DNA from: Gracilariopsis chorda
Lineage: Eukaryota > Rhodophyta > Florideophyceae > Gracilariales > Gracilariaceae
Direction of reading: 5' to 3'
Assembly (NCBI GenBank): GCA_003194525.1
Contig: NBIV01000246.1
Location: 48,337-112,336 of the forward strand
Length of the DNA: 64,000 nucleotides
Below, one piece after another: positions 55,176 through 64,000 of the stretch. The position numbers and the translations under genes are program-made. The notes under the pieces are model-generated. The model was given only the letters and a program-made list of their open reading frames with translations. It was not told where the DNA came from and made no database searches. The first letter of the stretch is position 1, and every line of letters starts with the position of its first letter.

Positions 55176-56005
55176 TGTGGTGCAATGCCCCAAAGGGGAA
55201 AAACACCGAAAGACGTTCGGGATCTTCCTCTCACGAGGTGAACGCAGTTGGGTAGAGCCCTCCCAGAGGTGTCACAGCGAAGCCGGTTTGTAAGACCAGG
55301 GACACCTGTCGCGACTCGCGCAGGGAGGTGTAGGCGAAGATTCGGTATCCGCGTGAGCGCGGTGTGATCCTCAGTAGAGGTATGTTTCCACGTAAGTGGG
55401 GGTGTGTGAGCGGATGCGCACACGAGGGCCGCGGATAGCGGGAGGTGCTACCCTAAAAAGGGGGAAAAAGGAAGGGCGAAGAGGAGGAAGAGAGGACGAA
55501 GTGAGTCGCGAGAGCGACGAACGGATACGGCAATTCCGGTGGACAGGACTCCCTATACAGGGCGAAACACCAATATGATTGGAACAATTATACTCCCAAG
55601 GATGGGCTTCTTTAGATCTGCAAGGGGGTTAGATGTCCCGTGGTTTACGGCGTTTCCCTCCAAGGAGGAGTAGAGTACGCGCGCAAGCGGCAACAACTAG
55701 AGCCAATTCCCCAGGTTGGGGTCCCTTGTTGGGGAAGGTTTACTGGTGCGACGGCAGTATGCCGTCGCACTAAGTACTAGCTTCCCAGAAATGGGTGTGA
55801 AAATAATAAATAATATTAACTAAAATACTCCACATTTCGTGGCAACATCCACTACTGTGGCCAACCGCCAATCGGCCCAAAACCGTGTCCCACGTGTCCA
55901 TACCCACCATTGTGGGGCGTAGTTCATATACACACTACACAACCGATAATATCGGGAAAACGATCAAGTACCTAAAATCCCTCCCTGAGGGCGTTCCACT
56001 TCATA
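55176..56005 (-). mobile_element. LTR of the third copy
   Basis: On + it reads TGTGGTGCAATGCCCC to GGCGTTCCACTTCA, the reverse complement of the family ends, 830 bp. The conserved stem-loop is at about 55746-55771 (loop AGTAT on +). The adjacent hexamer reads AGTAAA on -, as in the LTR at 78. Confidence 0.9.
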
Positions 56006-56016
56006 TCCCCCCCAAG
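56006..56016 (-). other. polypurine tract of the third copy
   Basis: On - the sequence before the LTR reads TTGGGGGGGATA, a longer G-run than in the tandem units. Confidence 0.65.
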
Positions 56017-56057
56017 ACGGGAAAACGACTGCGGACGCGGAGGATTCCCAGACGAAA

Positions 56058-57846
56058 ATGGGTGATAAAAGCGCGTGCTCTGTCTCCGGTTCTCCGGTAA
56101 ATCCCTCTGCATCAGAGTCACCAAGCGCACAAACGACAACAACAGCCACCTTCGACAAGGGAGAAATGAACGACGACAACAACATCAACAACCACAGCCA
56201 ACCTCCGAGACTTCTCGGGCGATACACCACCGGTTTCCAGTCAGTTCCCTTGCTTCAGGGCGATCGACATCCGGTACAACCGGGGAATATGGCTGGTGCA
56301 GCCGACCATCCCTTCGCACTACCACCTTCGGTGGTGTCCTCCGGAACCGCTCCAGCGTTTAACTGGCCGACTTACAACACCCTGGTGGGGCTCAACCCGA
56401 TGAATAGGAATCACGCGTCGCGCCTGCGCCTTGCCCCGTGGTTTCACCCGGTCGCTGTCCTCAATGAGGGGTTGGTCACCGCTTATGCGGATGGCTCAGA
56501 CACCCTTCCGGGGGATCTTCCCAGAGCAGTCACCACATCGTGGGATTGGCGTCACCGGGTTGCGATTCCACGTCACCACCTCCGAAGGAATTCGGGCGAG
56601 ACCGTCGCTGCGGCGCAGACCGCGTTGACGCGCATGGCATACCAACGGCAGAGCCGGGCTCCATTCGATGTACCCGTCCCACCGGAGTTTGGCTTCGACG
56701 TTAGCCACTTCCGCACTCGCGGGGAGATTGGGTACGGCGAGAACCTGTTCCGCCTCGAGACCCTCGCTTGGAGGAATTTCCCCGCAGCGCGGCAAGAAGC
56801 CCTTTGTTGGGAGCGACCGATTATTCGGGCGGAGTTCAGGTACCTTCCCCTGCAATACCGGTCCAACTTTCTCCAAAACTTCATCCGCTACGAGCGGCGT
56901 TGGTGATCCCGATTCGGGTATTTCATCCCGTATCAGAACGTGGAGATAGAGCGGATTGCGCCGCCTCACCGACTAGGTCGGTATGTAGCACTCCCCGAGT
57001 GGTGGTGCTTCCACAAAGCCTGCCGGGGGTGCTACATAGAACTCCCGCCCGTACTTACGTACCTCGGTTCGCTGCTCATGCAGGATCCCCGGTCGGGGTT
57101 GTGGTCCCTAGTGGTTACGGAGTGGGCAGCCCGCACTGCGGCTTATATCCTCAACGAGGCGTACGACCAGTATCGTCTCTGGTTCCTTCAACCGCGTGTG
57201 CGGGCAGCGATCCGAAACCTGGATCTTCGCATCCCCCTTGGGGGCCAGGCCAACAATGAAGAGGTCCTCCAATTACTTGGGTACATCGACAGCGTTAGCT
57301 GGAGTGAGATCCTGCTGGAGCAAAGCCGTCGTCTGGATGGCGGCAGCGGTAACACCGGTGGTCCGGGACTCGGTAGAAACACCGCCCTTGCGGGGGATTT
57401 TATCTACTTCTACCCCTGGGAGTTTCGGGAAATTTCCTCCGAGGAGGCGCGCGAGCTTCGCAATACGCCCCGGCATGTGCCGGAAGACCCACCCTGTTGG
57501 GTACGTCAATTCTGACGACTACTACCGCGCATACGGCGGGGATGACCCAATGGTCGATAACGAACCGGAAGAACCCGGGGACATGGACGTAGAGGAAACC
57601 GGCGCTAGCGCGGAAGTTTTCCCAGAGGGGGTATCTCCGGCCGAGCCGGCTGCTGACCCTTCGGCGGCAAGTGCCGGACCTTCTATCCCCAGCGGGGTGA
57701 CGGCGAATGAAAACGAGATCATCGCACGTTTTCTCCGGGGTGCCGGTCTGAGCGCTGCCGAGGTATCGGGGGATGTCACCACCATGGCGGACGCGTTGGC
57801 CTACCGCCTCGCTGGTGGTTACGCCCCGGAAGATGGGGGTGAGTGA
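56058..57846 (+). pseudogene. antisense ORF of the third copy, two defects
   Basis: It starts with the same ATG context as the tandem copies (MGDKSACSVSG). The N-terminal region is about 20 codons shorter, lacking a block after SASES. The frame stops at TGA 56904-56906, where unit 1 has CGA (Arg after YERRW). It is open again in frame to about 57490, where a 1-nt loss shifts it, and the acidic C-terminus continues in the 57196-57846 frame to the same stop. Differences from unit 1 are mostly single substitutions, many synonymous or conservative. Confidence 0.8.
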
Positions 57847-57933
57847 AACCTCTAGTCCAGTTTCCTGGTTCTTCTTTACCTGGCTATGCCAGTTAGTGTA
57901 GTGTAGTATTGTAGGGAGCTAGCTGCTCCCTTG

Positions 57934-57939
57934 AATAAA
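57934..57939 (+). terminator. poly(A) signal of the antisense ORF, third copy
   Basis: AATAAA lies about 90 bp after the antisense ORF stop, beside a CCGTT/AACGG hairpin, as in both tandem units. Confidence 0.55.
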
Positions 57940-58037
57940 CTTTCCCGTTTAGAACGGTGCTTCTCGGTTGAGTTCCCCGTCTTGGATGGACCTTGCCTTG
58001 TTATCCTTTCCTATCGCTCTCCGCTCGGGTGGCAACG

Positions 58038-59627
58038 TTACCCAACTTGGGCATTAACCAGCGTGGCTGGGGCTGCAGTTCCTGTTTGACGGTGGTATCG
58101 CAGGACCTGCGACCGTGGGAGGTGTTCAATTGGCTCCCACGTATCCCCACTGGGGTCGTACCCGTACCAGCGGACGCGGTATTGTAGAATACCATCCTGG
58201 TCCCAGGTGTGTCCGACAAGTCGGTCTACTACGAACTCTCGTTCGTAGACCTGCCGGCCGTGCCGGGTGGTGGTTGTACTCCCTTGCGGGGGCTGCCCGC
58301 TGTGCGGTATAATGTCCCTTAGCAGGGTGTTCGGCGATAACTCCGGCGTTGCCGTGCGCTGTGATAGCGGCCGCTGCTCATGCGGGAAGATATCACTCAA
58401 GAGGGTGTGCAGTGCCATGGTTTTCACCGGCAATTCATTCCCCATTGGGGCAGGTTCATTTCCGCTTTCGCGGTATTGCGGGCGAACCGCCAGTCGGCGG
58501 GGGACTTGGGCTCCGCCTTCGCGGTTGAGCTCACCAACCGCGAGTTTGCGGGAAGATGACCGCTCCTGCGCAACCGGCATTTCCACAATCCCCTGGGGGG
58601 TCCCGTGCGACACGGTGATTGGGTGGCAAACCGCCTCCCTGCCAGGCGCACGAGCGCTCTGCACCATACGCTCCGGCGATGCCGTGGTGTCCCCGGCTAC
58701 TGACGGGTTGCCTGGGGCTAACTCCGGTACACCGGTATTTTGGTCAAAATTCCCCTTTGGGGGGTGCCGGGCAGGTGCCGATGACACCCTTTTCAGGGGC
58801 TTGGCCGCTAAGTGCGGTGCACCGTCTCCACCCGGAGGAGCAGCGTCCAGTATGACCGGTTTCGAGCGTGCGATGGCGGGCGCTTTTTCCGAGTTCCTCG
58901 GTTCTTCGCCGCAGCGTTGCGGGGGTCGGCACAAATTATTCCCCAGAGCGGGGGCTTCGATTCCGTCGACGACGGGAGGTGTTTCCGGCGCTTGCACGCC
59001 AGGGCCTGAAGCTTCGACTGCGGCTTGGCTGCCTTTTTCCCCAAGAGGGGTGTGGGTATTTCCCTGTGAGGCTGGCGTATCTGGGCGCCTCTTCTCCGCA
59101 GGGCGCGGGTCTGCTGGACCTAATTGAACCGCTTCCCTGGGGGCTTCCGCCAATGGCGGCTTCGATGCATCTCTCTGCCCAGGGGATTGGGGGCAATCGT
59201 CACCATACTCCCTTATCGGGGATCCTCCCCTGACAGGGGTGTGCGGTAGTTGCGCTTCAACTTCCCGTGTAGCACGGTATATTTCCCGCGTTTGTGGCGA
59301 TGCCTCTGGGGATGGATCGGGCGATTGCATTTCCGCTGCTGCGGTATTGAAGGGAGGCTTCTCGTTTTCCCGTGACAAGCGGTGTACTTGCCGCTTTTGC
59401 GGGGCCTGCGCGTCTGGTTCCTGTTGCACAGCACTGCCCGGGAACGGGGGATTAGTGTCGCGTGACATACTCCGTGCTCCACGGTCAGTGTTCCGTATGT
59501 TACGGTGTGTTTCCCGTTGCGGCGGCGATATCGTTCCTCGAAAACGAGTGTTCTCCTCCCCCTCCTTAGACAGAGCGGGGGGATAAGGGAGAATATTCCC
59601 CGCCTGGCGGGTGTAAATTCGCGCCAA
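58038..59627 (-). CDS. Pol C-terminal linker and intact chromodomain, third copy
   Basis: This 529-codon frame carries a very long Pro/Ala/Arg/Glu-rich linker (about residues 1-460) and a complete chromodomain at about 58090-58245: EREFVVDRLVGHT, QYRVRWYGYDPSGDTWEPIE, HLPRSQVLRYH. Aromatic cage candidates and the DTWEP motif are present. The linker includes about 126 codons missing from both tandem units. It is cut off from integrase by a TAA near 59709. In a working element it would be the C-terminal tail of integrase, tethering it to chromatin. The linker DNA is packed with short hairpins, which limits codon choice. Confidence 0.75.
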   Translation of the reverse strand: MARIYTRQAGNILPYPPALSKEGEENTRFRGTISPPQRETHRNIRNTDRGARSMSRDTNPPFPGSAVQQEPDAQAPQKRQVHRLSRENEKPPFNTAAAEMQSPDPSPEASPQTREIYRATREVEAQLPHTPVRGGSPIREYGDDCPQSPGQRDASKPPLAEAPREAVQLGPADPRPAEKRRPDTPASQGNTHTPLGEKGSQAAVEASGPGVQAPETPPVVDGIEAPALGNNLCRPPQRCGEEPRNSEKAPAIARSKPVILDAAPPGGDGAPHLAAKPLKRVSSAPARHPPKGNFDQNTGVPELAPGNPSVAGDTTASPERMVQSARAPGREAVCHPITVSHGTPQGIVEMPVAQERSSSRKLAVGELNREGGAQVPRRLAVRPQYRESGNEPAPMGNELPVKTMALHTLLSDIFPHEQRPLSQRTATPELSPNTLLRDIIPHSGQPPQGSTTTTRHGRQVYEREFVVDRLVGHTWDQDGILQYRVRWYGYDPSGDTWEPIEHLPRSQVLRYHRQTGTAAPATLVNAQVG

Positions 59628-59708
59628 GGGGGCGGGCGTGGTAGAGGCTGGCGCTGAGAGGCCCGAATTACCCGGCTGAGCCGGTGAGTCCGACAGGGTC
59701 GGTAGATC

Positions 59709-61025
59709 TTAGAGTCCCCGGCTGGGATGTGGTAGTACCGTAGGCCTAGTACTCCTGGATGATTCCAGTGTTGCAGAATCCGTAGAAACGGGGTTGCCTG
59801 GACCCAGGACTACCTCTGACGAGGGAGGAGGGGCAAAGACAACACGATCACGGGAAATCCGTTCGTGCGTGTCGCCCATCTCTACAACGACAGTGTCCGT
59901 GTTGACGGAGATGACCTTGAATGGTCCATCCGCCACAGGCGAGAGTTTATGGCGCTTCTCCCGTTCCGGGTTGTAGTACTCCTTCCTGATGAAGACATAG
60001 TTATTCGCTCGAATCGGGGACGGTTTCCCTCGCAAGCGAGCATCAAAATCCCGCTTGTAAGCAGCTTGGGCCCGTGCCATAGACTTCCGCGCAGCGGGGA
60101 CCAGCTTGGAAAGCCATTGCTTTCATTGCTGCCAGTAGATACCCACTGATGCGAAATTGTCCAACGTAGCTTGGGGTTCCAGCGCTACAGGGGGGGGTGT
60201 TCTAGATAGAACCAACTCGAATGGCGAAACTCCGGTATTCCGGTGTACCTGCGTGTTGTACGCGTTGGTTACCGCATCATAGCACATGTCCCAGTTCTTT
60301 GGGTGGTCTGCGACGTAGGAACGTAACGACGCGAGTAACGTCCGGTTTAACCGTTCAACTTGCCCATTACACTGGGGGTGGTAGGTAGTCGTGAACAAGT
60401 TCTTGACATCCAGGATGCGACAAACATCCTGGAAGAACTTGCTCACGAACTGTTTCCCGTTATCGGAGAGCACCTCCACAGGGGGACCATAGACGAAAAT
60501 CCAGTGCGTCACCAGAGCCTGGGCCACCGTGAGAGCGGTTATCCTCCGAAGAGGGACAGTCCGTACCAGCTTAGAAAAGCGGTCGGTAATGACAAGTAGA
60601 AACTTTCTTCCACGTTTTGTGGTGAGTAGTGGTCCGAGAAGATCAATTGCCATAAACTCGAGTGGCGCCCTTGCGGGGAATAGTTTCATCTTCTTCGCAT
60701 TTTTGGAGAGTTTGACGCGATTCATCGCGCATTCGCTACAAAACCGCACAGTTGCGTAGCAATCCACAGCCATTGCGGGCCAATAGAAATCCCTTCGCAG
60801 GGTTAGGTAGAGTTTCCTCCCACCTGGGTGACCTCCAATGGGGGCGTAGTGTGATAGATGTAACACCCGCGATTGCAGGGAATGTGGTACCACAATCTGT
60901 GGGCGGGTTTCAACCTTCCGTACGAGACAGCCTTTGTCGTTTACCCCGAAAGGGAGATCTTCACCACCGTTAAGACGGGCACGAAACCTCGTGCAGAAGG
61001 GGTCACCGAACTGTTCTCGGATCAT
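59709..61025 (-). pseudogene. integrase, third copy, with nonsense changes
   Basis: The open part 60123-61025 (300 codons) has the full zinc site (HLSHYAPIGGHPGG...FCSECAMN), core Asp in AIDLLGP, LSDNGKQF, and Glu in CNGQVERLNRT. So all three catalytic residues are in one frame, unlike the tandem units. TGG to TGA near 60125-60130 (after YWQQ) stops it. The C-terminal GPF module continues at 59709-60080, ended by TCA to TAA. Confidence 0.85.
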
Positions 61026-61104
61026 CTCTTCCGGTGATACCCGTACAAAGTTTCCCGGTAGCGGGTTCTCAGATTCATCTCGCGATGCGAGTAGTTCGTC
61101 AAAG

Positions 61105-62427
61105 TCAGCATCCTCGTCCCAGTTTTCTGGCCCAACCTAGACGGGCACATTCCGGATCACCCGGGTCTATGGCCATGAAACATAGGACTTCATCATCCTC
61201 CGTTGGGAGTGCTTCCCCACTTGTGCGTAAACGCGACAGGGCGTCGGCTTGGGTGTTCTGCGCGCCCTTTTTATAAATGACTTGAAAGTCATATTCCGCG
61301 AGGCGCAGTCTCCAGCGCATGAGGCGTCCCGACGGGTCGGAGATATTCATTACCCACCTCAATGAGGAATGATCCGTGTACACGGTGAAGTGAACTCCCA
61401 TAAGGTAGGGGCACAGAGTGGTCATCGCCCATACGACGGCGGGGCACTCCTTCTCCGATACGGAGTAGTTCTGCTCATGAACAATGAGCGAGCGCGACCA
61501 ATAACCAATTGGGTGTCGTTCCCCCTCGGGGGTGGTTTGAAAAAAGAGCACACCGACTTGGTAGTCCCTCGAGTCCGTATCTACGGAGTATGGCAACCCA
61601 ACTTTTGGGAGATGTAGGATTGGTGTTGATGTGACAGCCTCCTTCAAGGAGTTAAATGCTTCCGATTGCTCGGGCGTAAATGTTCCCAGTTTTGGGGGGT
61701 TCCCCTTTCGCAACAACGCGTTCAAGGGCGCTGCAGTATCCGAAAAGTTCGGGATAAACCGTCGATAGACGTTGACCAGCCCCAGAAAGGAGCGCAGTTC
61801 CGTTTGAGTACGGGGGTCTTTCGCCTCAACGAGGGATTTGACTCGAGCTTTCTCGATCGCTAACCGTCCAGGACGGATAATGTGACCCAGATACTTCACA
61901 GTATCTGTGAAAAACTCGCATTTCCTCAACTTGAGGGTAGTTCCCGCATCGCGGAGTACGGTCAGCACGTCTCGGACGTGAGTAAGATGGTCGTCCAACG
62001 AGTTGGAGAAGATGATAATATCATCAAGGTAGACCAGACAGCTCCGCCACTTAAAGCGGTTGAGTAGAATATCTACTGCACGCTGAAAGGTGGCGGGGGC
62101 GTTGGTTAACCCAAATGGCATCCGCTTGAAGCGGTACGTTCCTGCGTGGCAGGTGAATGCGGTTTTGTCGCAATCCTCCTGTCTGAAAGGTACTTGCCAA
62201 TATCCCCAATTGGCATCAAGGGCCGTGAACACGGTGGCGTCTCCAAGGGAGTCAATGCACTCGTCCATACGAGGGATAGGGTACATGTCCCTAACGGTCA
62301 CGGCATTGAGCCGGCGGTAGTCGACACAGAACCTCCAGGTTCCGTCGGACTTTAAAGCCAGTACAACTGGGGATGCCCAGGGTGATTGAGCGGGCTCAAT
62401 CACAGCTGTGCGGAGCATCTTGTCCAC
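61105..62427 (-). pseudogene. reverse transcriptase and RNase H, third copy
   Basis: This 440-codon open segment begins inside RT (DKMLRTAVIEPAQSPWASPV). It contains ALDANWGYWQVPF, MPFGLTNAPATFQRA, YLDDIIIFSN (catalytic Asp pair) and RNase H motifs VDTDSRDY, EKECPAVVW and TDHSSLRW. A frameshift near 61140 separates it from integrase and another near 62430 from protease. It keeps the canonical W-G-Y-W that the tandem units lost. Confidence 0.85.
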
Positions 62428-63600
62428 TTGGGACTGCTCCTCTTCCCGAGCTTTCGGACCTGCCCTGTAAGGGGTTGTGCAACCGGTCGCGCACCGGGGA
62501 TTAAATCGATCCGGTGTTCCGTTGCATTAATCTCGCCAAGCGAGCCATCCCACATTGTGGTAAATTCCCGTAACATGGTACGGAGTTTGTCGCGGTGCGA
62601 CTCTGGCACGTGGCTGAAGTCCAGCGCTTCAAGTGCTTTTTCCAGATCATCCGGTCGTTGCTCGATGGAGCATTGTCCTGTGGAACAGGTGTGGTTCGCA
62701 ATTCCGAGTTACTCGGTATGTTCGACGCTGAAGTAGCGGTTTCCTCCCCCTCCCTAGACTTGACATCTTCGGACGGTGGGGCGAACTCCTCAGAAGAGGT
62801 GGTAACTCCGAGTACATCGGCGGCTTTCATCTTTGTTGGCAGCATTCCCATAGGATAGGGGGTTAAACTCCCAATTACCTGGTGTTTTACCAGATACTGG
62901 GGGTGTTTGCCAAGGTTGGCAACCAATATCCGGAGAGGAACATCCGGGGAAATGTAGACAATTCGATTAGCCAGCGCCAGCTGGGATTTTTCGTACAACG
63001 AGGCGAGGGGTTGTATAATCCGAAGACCGTGTTGACGGGAGTTTACCTGCACCCAGACTTGGGACTCAGCCGGTATAGAAACCGAGGCAGCGACGCGGAG
63101 CTTGGTGGACTCACGGGACGCGGGCGGTGGTTCCTGCGCAGCAGGGAGCGGAACTTGTTTCCGAGAAGGCCGCTTTAGCGGCCGGCGAACAATCGGAACC
63201 GACGATCCGTCGTCAAGTTCTACACGCCTGAGGCGGGGCCTGATTGCGTCGACAAATCTGTCGCAGTAATCACATCCCAGTATGACTGGTGCTGCCAATG
63301 AACGGCAAACGATGAAGTCCCAACTTCACCACAAAGGTACCAAGTCTCATGACGAGGTCCACTGTGCCCACCGTTTGTAACGGATTGTTGTTCGCATCCG
63401 AAATGTCGGGGACCGCGTCAGAGCGGATAAGCGACCGCACAAGCGGGGGTAACAATGATTCCACAACAAAGTTGGGGCCTGCACCTGTATCCAGGACCGT
63501 GAGAAACCACACCATAAACTGGGGATCAAGGCCAAGGTCGGCATAGACCTTATATTTGCGTTTGGCCAAGACCAAGACTCTACCGGGAATCCGCGGATTT
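62428..63600 (-). pseudogene. protease and pol N-terminus, third copy
   Basis: 63270-63575 contains VLDTGAGPNFV, the aspartic protease active site, then shifts frame. 62501-63298 carries the protease-RT linker (GCDYCDRFVDAIRPRLR). 62400-62609 carries the start of RT. At least three frameshifts are present. Confidence 0.8.
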
Positions 63601-64000
63601 TTTACTCCGTATCCACGGGCGACGCAACACGCCGAGGTGCGCAGAGTCCGCGTCAGCGGTGTCTTTCCTCGAGAAGACTTTCACCGGGGAGCGAGGCGAG
63701 GACGCCTCGGGCGCCAACAGCCTCTTGTCTGAGGACACCTCTCCAAAGGGAGACTCCCTCAGTTAGTTTTCCGCCTTCGGCGGTGGGTTTTTTCCTCGAC
63801 AATGAGTGCTTCATCCCGTTGACGGGGGTTTCTATCCGGCATAAGCGGGGGTTGCAACGGATGGTTGCGCAATCTCCCGAATCGGGGTGTATGAAGCTTG
63901 CCGCGCACGCGGGGTCTGTGGTAGGGAATGGGAAAAGTCCGTTTTAGCACGGAGGTAGGAAGCCGTCGGGGACGGAACGTTTCTCCTCTGGAGTGAGGGC
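63601..64000 (-). pseudogene. gag: gag C-terminal end, third copy, running off the window
   Basis: On - this aligns with the gag tail around 25390-25614 (PYHRPRVRGKLHTPRF and RRRKTN come from a shifted frame). An extra C near 63968 and a missing base near 63789 break the frame. The stem-loop after the gag stop is kept in a one-pair-shorter form at about 63720-63765. Confidence 0.7.

Larger units (their letters stand above)
55176..64000 (-). mobile_element. third Ty3/gypsy chromovirus copy, reverse orientation, partial
   Basis: This copy has the same family and layout as the tandem units but is reversed and runs off the window: 3' LTR 55176-56005, antisense ORF (here on +) 56058-57846, then on - chromodomain/linker, integrase, RNase H, RT, protease and the end of gag. 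It retains ancestral features lost by the tandem pair (DANWGYWQV in RT, second His of the integrase zinc site, unbroken chromodomain frame, full-length linker). It has its own stops and frameshifts, so it is an independent, more diverged insertion. Its 5' LTR is outside, so no target duplication can be checked. Confidence 0.9.

Noticed and set aside
58038..59627. Domesticated host chromodomain gene
   Set aside because: It is collinear with pol of the same element and linked to integrase by a frame with simple nonsense changes.

Overview
This is eukaryotic nuclear DNA made almost entirely of nested transposable elements. There is no operon structure, no rRNA and no tRNA gene. The elements are Ty3/gypsy chromovirus-type LTR retrotransposons, Mutator-like (MULE) transposons with long terminal inverted repeats, a pogo-like relic, a small PIF/Harbinger-like element, and a decayed gene resembling DUF6589-type transposon proteins. 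Only one apparently ordinary host gene is seen, an intronless DDT/WHIM-domain chromatin-factor gene at 46337-47287. An intron-poor protist or alga is the best guess. A red alga would fit, but nothing here proves it.

Layout. 1-10290: a gag-like scrap cut by a young LTR (78-882) with its primer binding site, then an old decayed gypsy element whose pol and chromodomain run on + (about 1700-6835). On - its antisense ORF (7470-8196) is joined to half of a gag (8203-9445) and a very decayed reverse LTR. 10390-11600: pogo-like DDE relic. 12780-16330: broken MULE transposase on +. 17553-46140: a second MULE. It has about 0.55-0.65-kb terminal inverted repeats (17553-18195 and 45600-46140), a transposase on - (18263-22510) and, upstream on the same strand, a Ulp1-like protease relic (44401-44905). 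This MULE is split by a 21,890-bp tandem pair of LTR retrotransposons (22511-44400). 46337-47287: DDT gene. 48734-49466: PIF/Harbinger-like element with a Myb/SANT-like ORF. 49994-53357: decayed DUF6589-like gene. 55176-64000: a third gypsy copy on -, running off the window.

The young gypsy family is about 10.5 kb. Its order is LTR, PBS, gag, pol (protease-RT-RNase H-integrase), a long Pro/Arg-rich linker, a chromodomain, then an ORF of about 615 codons on the opposite strand next to the 3' LTR. The tandem pair is LTR-internal-LTR-internal-LTR with two units of exactly 10,533 bp. Both units carry the same inactivating changes: a shifted integrase segment, a stop in the chromodomain and a changed integrase zinc ligand. 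They therefore derive from one already defective copy. The third copy keeps the intact chromodomain reading frame but has its own stops and frameshifts. No copy in the window looks autonomous.

Three things stand out. The antisense ORF is recognisable even in the old decayed element and has its own conserved antisense poly(A) signal. The young elements, coding and non-coding alike, are filled with short perfect hairpins (4-6 bp stems, 1-5 nt loops) every 20-40 bp. A two-tier stem-loop sits directly after the gag stop codon and shows a paired base change between copies.
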